NCBI GenBank assembly: GCA_024228395.1
Contig: JAAETM010000468.1
Span: 1 to 40,149 of the forward strand
From: a bacterium
GTDB taxonomy: Bacteria > Planctomycetota > UBA1135 > GCA-002686595
Reading direction: 5' to 3'
DNA length: 40,149 nucleotides
In this document: one piece after another, positions 17,229 to 25,182 of the stretch
Layout: every line of letters begins with the position of its first letter
How positions within the stretch are numbered: position 1 is the stretch's first letter
Notes under the pieces: generated by a model
What the model was told of the DNA's origin: nothing
Databases searched by the model: none
What the model saw: the letters and a program-made list of their open reading frames with translations, nothing else
Translations under genes and position numbers: made by a program

Positions 17229-18053
17229 CTACAGTTGTACCGCTGACGAGGCAAAAACCGGGCCGTCCACGCAGCACTTGGCCACGGGCCAGTCGCCGTA
17301 CGGTCCTTCTTCCTTGGTACCCACCGCGCATCCGTTGCAGATGCCAACACCACAGCCCATGTAACTCTCGAGCGAGACCCAGGACTGAAATTCATTGCGG
17401 TCCGCAAAGGCCACAACCGCTTTCATCATGGGATCGGGGCCACAAGTAAAGACCTGCACCGCACCCTCCCCCTCGCCCAACATGGACTCACAGGCCTGGA
17501 CCACATTGCCATGGAAGCCCTCGGACCCATCATCCGTGGCTGCCACCACCTTCACGCCGAGCTCGCGGAAAAGATCCAGGTCATAGAGGAACCCCATGGT
17601 CCGGCCGCCATAGACGAAAGTGATCTTCCCTGGCTCCACACCCACCCCAATCGCCTGCTGAATGGCCATAAAAAATGGCGCTGCACCAATTCCACCGCCC
17701 ACAAACCACTTGGCACTGCCATCGGCCTCCCAGACCGGCCAGCCGTTGCCCAGGGGACCTGTAAGCTGCACCTTTTCGCCGACCCTGGTGTTTGCCAAGG
17801 CTTGCGTGCCGCGCCCCAGGGTCTTGATCAGGAAGTCCACGCGATCATCTGCAGCCTGGCGATAGACCGAAAAAGGGCGGGGAATGGCCGGGGAGAGGTC
17901 GTCCTCACGCTTCAACATGAAGAAGCGGCCAGCCCGCAAGGGTCCGAGGGCCTCGGGAAGGGTCACCTCGAGGACGAACGCATCGTCCCCAACCGGCCGG
18001 ATGGACTGAACCGTGGCCCGCTGGACCTGGGTATCGCTGGGGGGAGCTGCCAT
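17229..18053 (-). CDS. pyrK: Dihydroorotate dehydrogenase electron-transfer subunit PyrK-like
   Basis: A 274-residue iron-sulfur flavoprotein of the ferredoxin-reductase fold. An FAD-binding beta barrel (about 10-105) contains RPFSVYRQ; the NAD-binding half starts at WFVGGGIGAAPFFMAIQ and includes FVYGGRT and VFTCGPDPMMKAV. The C-terminal [2Fe-2S] site is SYMGCGVGICNGC followed by a distant cysteine (C-x4-C-x2-C-x14-C), which is typical of PyrK. With PyrD1B it passes electrons from dihydroorotate to NAD+ in pyrimidine synthesis. No pyrD is adjacent, so its partner is encoded elsewhere. ATG at 18053 fits the family length. The reading frame stays open far upstream to 19556, antisense to the ABC-F gene, and that part is not coding. 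A related sulfide or glutamate-synthase-type reductase is the alternative. Confidence 0.88.
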   Translation of the reverse strand: MAAPPSDTQVQRATVQSIRPVGDDAFVLEVTLPEALGPLRAGRFFMLKREDDLSPAIPRPFSVYRQAADDRVDFLIKTLGRGTQALANTRVGEKVQLTGPLGNGWPVWEADGSAKWFVGGGIGAAPFFMAIQQAIGVGVEPGKITFVYGGRTMGFLYDLDLFRELGVKVVAATDDGSEGFHGNVVQACESMLGEGEGAVQVFTCGPDPMMKAVVAFADRNEFQSWVSLESYMGCGVGICNGCAVGTKEEGPYGDWPVAKCCVDGPVFASSAVQL

Positions 18054-18143
18054 GGGCACAGTGTAACGAGGTGGAGTTCGAGGGCAATATTCCGGGCTAA
18101 AAGTACCTGTCGGGGCCCGGTGCAGCTTAATCTCCTCCCCAAC

Positions 18144-20054
18144 ATGAGCTTGCTGATTCTGCACGAACTCAAGAAGCACTTCGGAGGACAAGAGGTCCTG
18201 CGCGGAGCGTCCTTGACCATTGAACCCGGCACCAAGGTGGGCATCGTGGGCCGCAATGGCGGTGGCAAGACCACCCTGTTCCGCATGATCACCGGCGAGG
18301 AGGTGCCCGACTGGGGCAAGGTCGTGCTGCGCAGGGGTGCGCGCTTGGGTTTTGTGCCCCAGCATCCCGCCTTTGCGGGGCAAACCGTGCGCCAGTACGT
18401 GGAAAGCGGCCTGGATGAAGCCCGCGAGACCGCCAAGGAATTGGAGCAGGTGGGCGAAGCCATGGGCACAGCCGATGGCGACGACCTCGAGCGCTTGATG
18501 AAGGAGCACGACCGGCTTTCCGAGCGGGTCGAAGAGCTCGGTGGCTGGGAGACCGAACGCATCTCGGAAACCGTGCTCTCGGGCATCGGTTTGGCTCCTG
18601 AACTCTGGGAACGCCAAGCGGACACCCTGTCCGGTGGCGAGAAGAACCGGGTGGCCCTGGCTCGCGAACTGGTTTGCGGACACGACCTTCTGCTCTTGGA
18701 CGAACCCACCAACCACCTGGACCTGGTCGGCATCGAGTGGATCGAACGCTATCTGCGGGAAATGAAGGGTGCCGTGCTGGTCATCAGTCACGACCGTCGC
18801 CTGCTGGAAAACTCGGTGGGGCGCATTTTGGAATTGGAGCGGGGCGAGCTGAACAGCTTTCCTGGCAACTACTCCAAGTACGTGCAGTTGCGTGAAGAGC
18901 GCTTCGAGGCGGACAGTCGCGCCTACGAGCAGCAGCAGATCATGATCAAGAAGGAGGAGCTCTTCATCAAGAAACACATGGGCAGCCAGCGCACGGCGGA
19001 GGCCAAGGGACGCGCCAAGAAGCTCTCCCATGTGACCCGTTTGATTCAGCCCCACCACGACGTGCGCAAGCCCCGCATCTCCACGCCGGAGGCCATGCGC
19101 GGTGGCGAGATGGTCCTGGCCTGCGAAAACCTGTCGGGCGGTTATGGCGACAACCTGCTCTTCGCCGATGTGACCTTGCGCATTGCTCGCGGTCAACGCA
19201 TCGGCATCGTGGGCCCCAACGGTTCGGGCAAGTCCACCCTGCTGAAGATCCTTGCAGCCCAGCTCGACCCCCTCGAGGGAGAAGTCGTTCGAGGCCACGG
19301 GGAAAAGGTCGCCTACTTCGACCAAAACACGTCGCACCTGCGCTCCGACGGCACGCCCGCTTCGGAAATCTTCCGTCACTACCCGACCATGACGGACTTG
19401 CAGATCCGCAACCACCTGGCGCGCTTCCTGTTCCGTGGCGACGAGATCGACAAGCCGGTCACAGCCCTTTCCGGAGGCGAACGCGCCCGCGTCGCCCTGG
19501 CCCTGCTCGTCCTGACCAAACCCAGCTGGATGGCTCTGGACGAACCCACCAACCACCTGGACCTCCCCAGCCGGACCTCGCTAGAGGAAATGCTGTCCGA
19601 GTTCCAAGGCGCCCTAGTTTGTATCAGCCACGACCGTGAATTCCTGGACGACCTCTGCAACCACACCGTGGAACTCTCGCCCGACGGCGTTGTGGAACAC
19701 AAGGGTGGCTACACTTCCTGGCGCAAGTGGCGCGACGAAGAGGTCGAAGCCTCCGCCGAAGCCCGCCGGGTGGCAAAAGAGAAACAGCGCAAGGCCGATG
19801 CGGCGGCGGCCGAAAAGGCCAACCAAAAAGCCAGTCAAAAGTCCTCGGGCGGCGCACCGCGCAACCCGTACAAGTTCAAGCAGCTCGAAGACCGCATCAT
19901 GAAACTCGAGGAAACCTTGGAGCAACTCAATGCCTCCATGACCGAGGAGAAGGTCTACAGCGACGCCGAAGCCATGACCGACGTGCAGTATCGAATCGCC
20001 GAAGTGGAGAGCGAGCTCGAAGACGCCAACGAAGAGTGGATGAATTGGGGCTGA
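18144..20054 (+). CDS. ABC-F family ATPase (Uup/YheS-like)
   Basis: A 636-residue soluble protein with two ABC domains and no membrane helices. Domain 1 has Walker A GRNGGGKTT, signature LSGGEKNRVALAREL and Walker B LLLLDEPTNHLDL; domain 2 has GPNGSGKST, LSGGERARVALALLVL and WMALDEPTNHLDL. A charged helical linker of about 80 residues between them (EERFEADSRAYEQQQIMIKKEEL...) is the ABC-F P-site interaction region. The C-terminal 100 residues are Lys/Glu-rich and predicted coiled coil, as in Uup. ABC-F proteins act on the ribosome, relieving stalls or modulating translation; some give antibiotic resistance, which cannot be concluded here. ATG 18144 is 90 bases from the divergent pyrK start. 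argS follows 41 bases after the stop, so the two translation genes are probably cotranscribed. Confidence 0.92.
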   Translation: MSLLILHELKKHFGGQEVLRGASLTIEPGTKVGIVGRNGGGKTTLFRMITGEEVPDWGKVVLRRGARLGFVPQHPAFAGQTVRQYVESGLDEARETAKELEQVGEAMGTADGDDLERLMKEHDRLSERVEELGGWETERISETVLSGIGLAPELWERQADTLSGGEKNRVALARELVCGHDLLLLDEPTNHLDLVGIEWIERYLREMKGAVLVISHDRRLLENSVGRILELERGELNSFPGNYSKYVQLREERFEADSRAYEQQQIMIKKEELFIKKHMGSQRTAEAKGRAKKLSHVTRLIQPHHDVRKPRISTPEAMRGGEMVLACENLSGGYGDNLLFADVTLRIARGQRIGIVGPNGSGKSTLLKILAAQLDPLEGEVVRGHGEKVAYFDQNTSHLRSDGTPASEIFRHYPTMTDLQIRNHLARFLFRGDEIDKPVTALSGGERARVALALLVLTKPSWMALDEPTNHLDLPSRTSLEEMLSEFQGALVCISHDREFLDDLCNHTVELSPDGVVEHKGGYTSWRKWRDEEVEASAEARRVAKEKQRKADAAAAEKANQKASQKSSGGAPRNPYKFKQLEDRIMKLEETLEQLNASMTEEKVYSDAEAMTDVQYRIAEVESELEDANEEWMNWG

Positions 20055-20095
20055 GCCCCGACACCGAACAACAACAAAACCAACCAACAACTACC

Positions 20096-21790
20096 GTGCA
20101 ACAATTCATCGACGCCATCACCGCCGCGATCCAGGAAACCACCGGCCTGGAAGCTGGATCCTTCAAACTGGAAAAGCCGCGCAACGCCGCCATGGGTGAC
20201 TTTGCCTTCCCCTGTTTCCTGCTGGCCAAGCGCGACAAGGGCAACCCGGCCAAAATCGCTGGCGAGTTGGCCAGCAAGCTCAATGAGATTTTCGATGGCA
20301 TCGAAGCGATCGCCACCGGGCCCTACTTGAACTTCAAGGTGCGCCGCACGGACTTGGCCAAGGCCATCCTGGGCACGATCCTCGGGCAAGGCGCAAGTTA
20401 CGGCAACTCGGACGAAGGCAAGGGCAAAACGATTGTCATCGACCTGTCCTCCCCCAACATCGCCAAACCCATGTCCGTGGGTCACCTGCGCTCGACCGTC
20501 ATCGGTGCCGCCATTCAACGCTTGCACGACAAACTCGGCTACAAGACCGTGGGCATCAACCACATCGGCGACTGGGGCAGCCAATTCGGCAAGCTGGTCG
20601 CAGCCGTGAACCGCTGGGGCGACACGGTGGATTTGGAAAGCGACCCGATCCCGTCCCTGCTCAAACTCTACGTGCGCTACCACAAGGAAGAGGACGACGA
20701 TCCCGAGCTTCAAGAAGCCGCCCGCGCCGCCTTCCGCGAACTCGAAAGTGGCGAAGACGGCCACGTGCGCGCTGTTTGGCGCAACCTGACCGAACTCTCC
20801 ATGAAAGAGTTCGACCGCACCTACGCGCGCCTGAACGTGACCTTCGATGAGGTGCGTGGCGAGTCGTATTACGAAGACCACCTGGACACCACGGTCGACC
20901 GCATCGTTGCGGCTGGCGTTACCGAGGAGTCCCAAGGCGCACTGATCGTGAGCTTGGAACAGTTCGGCGAGCACGTCCCGCCCTGCCTGCTGCGCAAAAC
21001 CGACGGCACCACCCTGTACGCCACACGCGACATGGCCGCCGTCTTCCACCGTCACGAGTTGTACAACTTCCACCGCTGCCTCTATGTGGTCGGCGGCGAT
21101 CAACGCTTGCACTTCCAGCAGCTCAAGCACGTGCTCGATCGCATGGACATCGACTGGGAAGACCGCGTCGAACACGTGAGCTTCGGCATGCTGCGTTTGC
21201 CCGAAGGGAAAATGAGCACGCGCCAGGGTAAGGTTGTCTTCCTTGAAGACGTGCTGGATCGAGCCGTCGAAGAAGCCCGCAAGATCATCGACGAAAAGAA
21301 CCCGGACCTGGCTAAGGCAGCTGAAATCGCTGAGATGGTCGGCGTCGGCGCTGTGGTCTTCAACGACCTCAAGCGCGAGCGCATCAAGGACATCGAGTTC
21401 GTTTGGTCCGAAGTGCTTTCCTTCGAAGGCGACACCGGACCGTACGTTCAATACACCCACGCCCGCCTGGCCTCCATCCTGCGCAAGGCCGAAGCCGGCG
21501 CCATGGAAAACGCGGACTACGCATGCCTGGAAGAATCCTCCAGCCTGCTGCTGACCCTGGGCAACTTCCCCGCCGTCCTGCAACGTGCGGCAGAGAAAAC
21601 AGAGCCTTCCGAAGTCACTCAATACCTGCTATCCCTATCCCGAGAGGTCAACTCCTGGATCGCCGCCAACCGCGTGCTCGGCCAGGACGCTGGCACCACG
21701 GCCGCCCGCCTGCAGATGGTGGAAGCCGCGCGCCAAACCATCAACGTCGGCCTCGGCGTGATCGGCGTGGGCGCTCCCGATTCCATGTAG
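20096..21790 (+). CDS. argS: Arginyl-tRNA synthetase
   Basis: A 564-residue class I aminoacyl-tRNA synthetase that charges tRNA-Arg. The N-terminal additional domain (about 1-115) includes KPRNAAMGDFAFPCF. The HIGH-type site is SVGHLRST after SSPNIAKPM near residue 128. NHIGDWGSQFGKL follows. The KMSKS-type loop is GKMSTRQGK near 372. The C-terminal DALR anticodon-binding domain includes YVQYTHARLASILRKA. Length equals the family norm. No ATG stands at the N-terminus; GTG at 20096, directly before QQFIDAITAAI, is the best start. A TTG at 20045 would overlap the ABC-F gene. The frame stays open upstream but that is an antisense-style artefact inside the ABC-F gene. Confidence 0.95.
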   Translation: MQQFIDAITAAIQETTGLEAGSFKLEKPRNAAMGDFAFPCFLLAKRDKGNPAKIAGELASKLNEIFDGIEAIATGPYLNFKVRRTDLAKAILGTILGQGASYGNSDEGKGKTIVIDLSSPNIAKPMSVGHLRSTVIGAAIQRLHDKLGYKTVGINHIGDWGSQFGKLVAAVNRWGDTVDLESDPIPSLLKLYVRYHKEEDDDPELQEAARAAFRELESGEDGHVRAVWRNLTELSMKEFDRTYARLNVTFDEVRGESYYEDHLDTTVDRIVAAGVTEESQGALIVSLEQFGEHVPPCLLRKTDGTTLYATRDMAAVFHRHELYNFHRCLYVVGGDQRLHFQQLKHVLDRMDIDWEDRVEHVSFGMLRLPEGKMSTRQGKVVFLEDVLDRAVEEARKIIDEKNPDLAKAAEIAEMVGVGAVVFNDLKRERIKDIEFVWSEVLSFEGDTGPYVQYTHARLASILRKAEAGAMENADYACLEESSSLLLTLGNFPAVLQRAAEKTEPSEVTQYLLSLSREVNSWIAANRVLGQDAGTTAARLQMVEAARQTINVGLGVIGVGAPDSM

Positions 21791-22108
21791 ACCTCGGCGT
21801 TGCAAACTTTCAGGCCGTCTAGCTGTCCGTAGAGCCTGCCATCCTCCCTCCCAGCAGCCCGTTTCGCCCTGCGGCTAGCTATGCTTCCCTGCCCTCGCAC
21901 GAAACGGCCCCGTTGGCTTTCCAATCCGCACTGGGCCGTCGGCTAGAGAGATGCGGTCCGACAGGCCGTATTGACTGCGACAGGCAGAATTGTAAATGGA
22001 AAACCCTTCGTATTGGCTTGCCGCGACCCGGGGAAACAACCCCTTGATGAAGTCCACGCGGCCGCGCTAGCATTGAGCCCCAAGCCAGCCTCCCAGCCCG
22101 TGCCAGCC
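21791..22108. other. Intergenic gap between argS and the SRPBCC gene
   Basis: These 318 bases hold no convincing gene. An ATG at 21971 lies in frame with the next gene but encodes a stretch without family similarity. A weak promoter candidate is listed separately. I see no terminator with a clear T tail after argS. Confidence 0.5.
21971..21998 (+). promoter_or_regulatory. Candidate promoter of the SRPBCC gene
   Basis: TTGACT at 21971-21976 is a near-consensus -35 element (5 of 6). A weak -10, TAAATG, follows after 16 bases at 21993-21998. The start codon of the SRPBCC gene is 110 bases downstream. The -10 is poor, so this is only a candidate. Confidence 0.3.
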
Positions 22109-22564
22109 ATGTCCGAGATCACCATCAGCACCCGAGTCGCAGCGCCCATCGAAAAGGTCTTCGAGTCCTTCACCCAGCTCGAAAAGGCCGTTGAACGTGT
22201 CCCTGGAATCACCTCCCTCGAAGTCCTCACCGAAGGACCCTTCGGGGAAGGCACCCGCTGGCGCGAAACCCGCGTCATGTTCAAAAAGGAGGCCACCGAA
22301 GAAATGTGGGTCACCGGCTTCACCCCCCCCCACAGCTACACCGTGGAGGCTGAATCCCACGGCATGAAATACTCAACCCTCTTCGAATTCAAAACCGAAG
22401 GCAATGGCACCAATGTCTGTTGGACCTTCTCCGGACAAGCCCTCACCTTCGGCGCAAGGATCATGGCACCCATCTTCAATTTGCTCATGAAGGGCACCAT
22501 GAAGAAATGCATGCTGGGCGATCTGGAAGCCATTGGCGCCGCCTGCGAACAGGACAACTCGTGA
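22109..22564 (+). CDS. SRPBCC (START-like) family protein
   Basis: A 151-residue cytoplasmic protein of the polyketide-cyclase/START-like superfamily. It opens with SEITISTRVAAPIEKVFESFTQLEKAVERVPGI, the classic strand plus two helices, then GEGTRWRETRVMF, the central strands, and a long C-terminal helix (IFNLLMKGTMKKCMLGDLEAIGAAC). Such proteins bind hydrophobic ligands in a deep cavity; the ligand here is unknown. ATG at 22109 is chosen since the family begins right there. It lies convergent to nfo with 29 bases between. No operon partner. Confidence 0.85.
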   Translation: MSEITISTRVAAPIEKVFESFTQLEKAVERVPGITSLEVLTEGPFGEGTRWRETRVMFKKEATEEMWVTGFTPPHSYTVEAESHGMKYSTLFEFKTEGNGTNVCWTFSGQALTFGARIMAPIFNLLMKGTMKKCMLGDLEAIGAACEQDNS

Positions 22565-22593
22565 CGCGATACCGTGACAACGTACGCGCGGTT

Positions 22594-23478
22594 TCAGAGA
22601 CTGGCCAGTAGGTCCAGATTGACCCGATCCATGTCGTCCTTCTTGGAAGTCTCCAGAATCTTGGGCACGCCGAAGAAGCGCTGATCGTTCATGAGGAAGC
22701 CAAAGGCCGCTTGGCCAATTTCCCCCTGGCCGATGTGCTCGTGGCGATCCAGGCGGCTTGCGCACTCCCCCTTCGAGTCATTCATGTGCCAGGCGCCGAT
22801 GATCGCGTCCTCGCCGGTTCCGAAGAGTTCGTCGAGCTCGGCGGTCATCGCTTCGTAGCCGGCTTGGTCCCGAATGTCATACCCGGCGGCGAACATGTGG
22901 CAGCTGTCGAGGCAGACACCAAGGCGACCGGGCGCGTCCACAAGTTCGATGATGCGTGCGATCTCGTCGAATTTCCGGCCCAGCGTCGATCCGCCTCCCG
23001 CGGTGTTTTCGAGCAGTACGCGGGGTGCTTGAAAATCCGCTTTATCGCATTCGTCGAACACACGTCGCAGGCCTTTGGCAGCGCGTGCAATTCCCTGATC
23101 CTCGCCGCTACCCACATGGGCACCGGGGTGGGTGACGACCCCATCAAGCTTGAGTTGCGCGCCACGCCGAAGTTCATCGCAGAAACCGGCGATCGACTTC
23201 TCCCACAACACATCATCCGGACTCGCCAGGTTGACCAGGTAGGAACCGTGGCTGATGATCGGTTTGTGCTCGCCCCATTGCTTGCGCAACTTTGTGAAGC
23301 GCTCGATCTCGGCGGGATCGAGGTCCTTCTGTTTCCACCGGCTAGCGTTCTTGGTGAAGATCTGGAGGCTATCGGTGTCAAGTTCGATCGCCGCAGCGAT
23401 CGCCTTGGAAACCCCGCCTGCGGCGGAAAGATGCGAGCCGAGGCAGAGGCGACTTTTTGCGGTGGTCGATGCGGTCAT
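22594..23478 (-). CDS. nfo: Endonuclease IV (AP endonuclease)
   Basis: A 294-residue TIM-barrel enzyme that cuts DNA 5' of abasic sites in base-excision repair. Family motifs in order: GSHLSAAGG at the start, THPGAHVG (zinc-binding His), VLLENTAGGG (Glu ligand), GVCLDSCHMFAAGYD (Asp and His ligands), WHMNDSKG, DRHEHIGQG and a terminal ILET (Glu). All metal ligands are therefore visible. Length is standard. ATG at 23478 is used; the longer frame to 23520 lacks similarity. The upstream regulator gene ends 57 bases before it on the same strand, so cotranscription is possible. It pairs functionally with MutY at 8419, which creates abasic sites. Confidence 0.95.
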   Translation of the reverse strand: MTASTTAKSRLCLGSHLSAAGGVSKAIAAAIELDTDSLQIFTKNASRWKQKDLDPAEIERFTKLRKQWGEHKPIISHGSYLVNLASPDDVLWEKSIAGFCDELRRGAQLKLDGVVTHPGAHVGSGEDQGIARAAKGLRRVFDECDKADFQAPRVLLENTAGGGSTLGRKFDEIARIIELVDAPGRLGVCLDSCHMFAAGYDIRDQAGYEAMTAELDELFGTGEDAIIGAWHMNDSKGECASRLDRHEHIGQGEIGQAAFGFLMNDQRFFGVPKILETSKKDDMDRVNLDLLASL

Positions 23479-23535
23479 GGTGCGAACGGTACCGTGACTG
23501 GACCCCCAGCGCCGCAACAAAAAGAGCGATCCCCA

Positions 23536-23853
23536 TCAGGGTATCAACTCCAGCAACTGCAGCATCTCTTGCCGGTAGCGCCTCAGGGCTTCGAGCCCCC
23601 CTGCGCTGATTTTCACGAAGGTCACTGGTTTCGAGTTGACGAACTCCTTGCGGATGGCGATATGGCCACCGGCGGCGAGTTTCTTGAGGTGCGAGGACAG
23701 GTTTCCTCCCGTCAGGCCTGTTGCGCGCTGAAGGAACGTGAAATCGGCTTCCTCGACGACCGCGAGATGCGCCAGGAGAACCAGCCGTGCAGGCTCGTGT
23801 ACCAGCCGGTCGAAGGCGGTGAAATCGGGCTCGCTCGAATCAGCTGAGGTCAT
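23536..23853 (-). CDS. Winged-helix transcriptional regulator (HTH_34/MarR-like)
   Basis: A 105-residue protein made of one winged helix. Conserved parts: FDRLVHEPARLVLLAHLAV (helix 1), FLQRATGLTGGNLSSHLKKLAAGGHIAIRKEF (turn, recognition helix and wing entry) and VKISAGGLEALRRYRQEMLQLL (C-terminal helix). This agrees with the pfam winged-helix family that usually sits beside a small membrane protein gene. It contains no ligand-binding or phosphorylation domain. It probably represses its own operon. Its ATG at 23853 lies inside the 3' end of the upstream membrane-protein gene (14-base overlap), implying translational coupling. The operator is not known; see the inverted repeat near 24483. Confidence 0.85.
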   Translation of the reverse strand: MTSADSSEPDFTAFDRLVHEPARLVLLAHLAVVEEADFTFLQRATGLTGGNLSSHLKKLAAGGHIAIRKEFVNSKPVTFVKISAGGLEALRRYRQEMLQLLELIP

Positions 23854-24457
23854 GGTCCGCCTCCCCTTCACCGAGAGGGTTGTACTGGAGGAAACGCGCA
23901 AAGACGGCGATTCCGCAGAGGAGGATCAGGATGCCCGCCCCGATAAGCCACCTGGGCAGCACCTCTCGCCCGCCGCTGAAACCAGCCGGACAGAAAGCCG
24001 CAAATGTGAACAAGGCGTAGGCAAAGAGGCGTAGCTGCTCGAAGGCCACGCCAATGCCCGCAATCAGGGCCGCCAGAGCGACAGCCACCGGGGCTCTCAT
24101 TTCACTCGCGTGGGTCCCATGTTCCGAGATCAAGAACCATGTTCCTGCGCCCAGGAGCATGGAGATCAGAAGGCCATAGACCATGCCCTGTCGAGCCTTG
24201 CGCAGCGAAGCCTCGCGCTCCGTCGAGAAGCGCACACGTCCTAGGCGGACCTCAACAATACGCTCTCGCAGCACTTTCCAGAGGGGAACTCCCACCACCA
24301 GGGTGACCACCACGCAGAGGCTACTGTCGAGCTGGCGATCGACTCCAAAGGCGATAATCGCGGCCGCGACGAGCAGGTCCAGCAGGCCATCGCCTTGGCG
24401 AGAGCGGTATATTTGGCGTTCCAGGGGGGCAGCGAGGGACACTATGGACTCCTTCAT
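23840..24457 (-). CDS. Small membrane protein paired with winged-helix regulator
   Basis: A 205-residue protein with about five or six hydrophobic segments: LLVAAAIIAFGV, LCVVVTLVVGVPLW, MVYGLLISMLLGAGTWFLI, APVAVALAALIAGIGVAF, LFAYALFTFAAF and LIGAGILILLCGIAVFARFL. A basic loop (REASLRKARQGM) lies between the second and third. I do not recognise the family by name, but a membrane protein directly upstream of an HTH_34-type regulator with overlapping reading frames is a repeated arrangement. It may sense or control a membrane process. ATG at 24457 is the natural start. No ribosome site is clear. Confidence 0.72.
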   Translation of the reverse strand: MKESIVSLAAPLERQIYRSRQGDGLLDLLVAAAIIAFGVDRQLDSSLCVVVTLVVGVPLWKVLRERIVEVRLGRVRFSTEREASLRKARQGMVYGLLISMLLGAGTWFLISEHGTHASEMRAPVAVALAALIAGIGVAFEQLRLFAYALFTFAAFCPAGFSGGREVLPRWLIGAGILILLCGIAVFARFLQYNPLGEGEADHDLS

Positions 24458-24608
24458 GGTGTGGTGCAGACCGGTTTGTAGCGCACACTACTCTGTGCAA
24501 CCACGGTTGTTTTGACAAATCGAATTAATCCATGGCGCGCAGCGCCGCCTGCTAGGAAATCGCGGTGCCCTCGCATACGGCAATCAACGGCCCCTACGGT
24601 TTCAGGTC
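24458..24608. other. Upstream region of the membrane-protein/regulator operon
   Basis: No gene. A short inverted repeat, GCACA-N6-TGTGC (24483-24498), lies 26 bases ahead of the start of the minus-strand operon and could be an operator for its winged-helix regulator. The arms are only 5 bases, so chance is possible. No convincing -10/-35 pair was found. Confidence 0.3.
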
Positions 24609-24797
24609 GTAACTGCCTGGGTTCCGTGTGGTTCGATTCGGCAGCCCCCCCAAAAGGTGTGGATTCAAGCCCACCAGGACAGCTTTTCTAAGATCTGCCC
24701 AATTCAGGGGCCCTGCCAATCCTGCTCCCCCCTTCCTGACCCTCTGGAGGCTTGCCCTGCTTGATCACGGGGAACCACACGGAACCCAGGCAGTTGC
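24609..24797 (+). mobile_element. Dispersed inverted-repeat element, copy 1 (MITE-like, 189 bp)
   Basis: Left end at 24609 starts GTAACTGCCTGGGTTCCGTG and right end finishes CACGGAACCCAGGCAGTTGC at 24797. Bases 24611-24634 pair perfectly with 24772-24795 (24 bp). The outermost G pairs with the final C across one T/G step. Internal marks shared with copy 2 are a run of Cs followed by AAAAG at about 24645-24655, AGATCTG, and CTCTGGAGGCT. There is no open reading frame that looks like protein. No flanking direct repeat is seen, so this copy is older or has lost it. It lies about 385 bases upstream of the chemoreceptor gene. Confidence 0.8.
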
Positions 24798-24798
24798 A

Positions 24799-25182
24799 CC
24801 CTTTCTTCAACGGCAAATGCCTTCCCTGAAACCCAAGTGCGCCCAGTCCAGGAAACCAGGACTGTGTGGATGCAGTGTCTGCCCCCCTACATGGGCGTCG
24901 AAGTGGACGAAATCAGAAAGGTCCTAGGCATACCCAAGCAGGCGGCCTGAACATCAGCGGTTTCCAGATGGGCCGTCACAATTCGGGCACCACTTTCACA
25001 AGGGGGGTGTCCTAGCTCCTACCACAGCCAGTGGTGCATTCCTTAGAAGTTCGAACACCCAATAAAATGGCTTCGGACTTGGGAATGGCGACGACACTGC
25101 TTCAGGGCGCTTTTTCAGAAGCCGACGAGAGAGGAGCCTCCGGACTCACAATCTTCTTTCATTTCTGCTGTGAGGAGTCGCC
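24799..25182. other. Leader region of the chemoreceptor gene
   Basis: No convincing gene. Within it, bases 24891-24950 read in one frame MGVEVDEIRKVLGIPKQAA and a stop, which could be the tail of a lost gene but is too short to prove. A 6-bp hairpin CAGTCC...GGACTG lies near 24844-24864. The last bases carry the chemoreceptor ribosome site. Otherwise nothing is recognised. Confidence 0.35.
25172..25177 (+). promoter_or_regulatory. Ribosome site deciding the chemoreceptor start
   Basis: GAGGAG stands 5 bases before the ATG at 25183. The alternative in-frame ATG at 25231, which would start right at the first membrane helix, has no such site, so 25183 is preferred. Confidence 0.6.

Noticed and set aside
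18054..19556. Minus-strand open frame extending the pyrK gene by about 500 codons across the ABC-F gene
   Set aside because: It is antisense to a clearly coding ABC-F gene. The PyrK similarity starts only at the ATG at 18053; the extension has no domain and arises from high GC codon bias.
19955..21622. 555-codon minus-strand open frame opposite argS
   Set aside because: Repetitive composition typical of an antisense shadow; argS is intact on the other strand.
24628..24660. tRNA-like T-loop sequence GGTTCGATTC in element copy 1
   Set aside because: No matching acceptor, D or anticodon arms; it is part of the inverted-repeat element and is not kept in copy 2.
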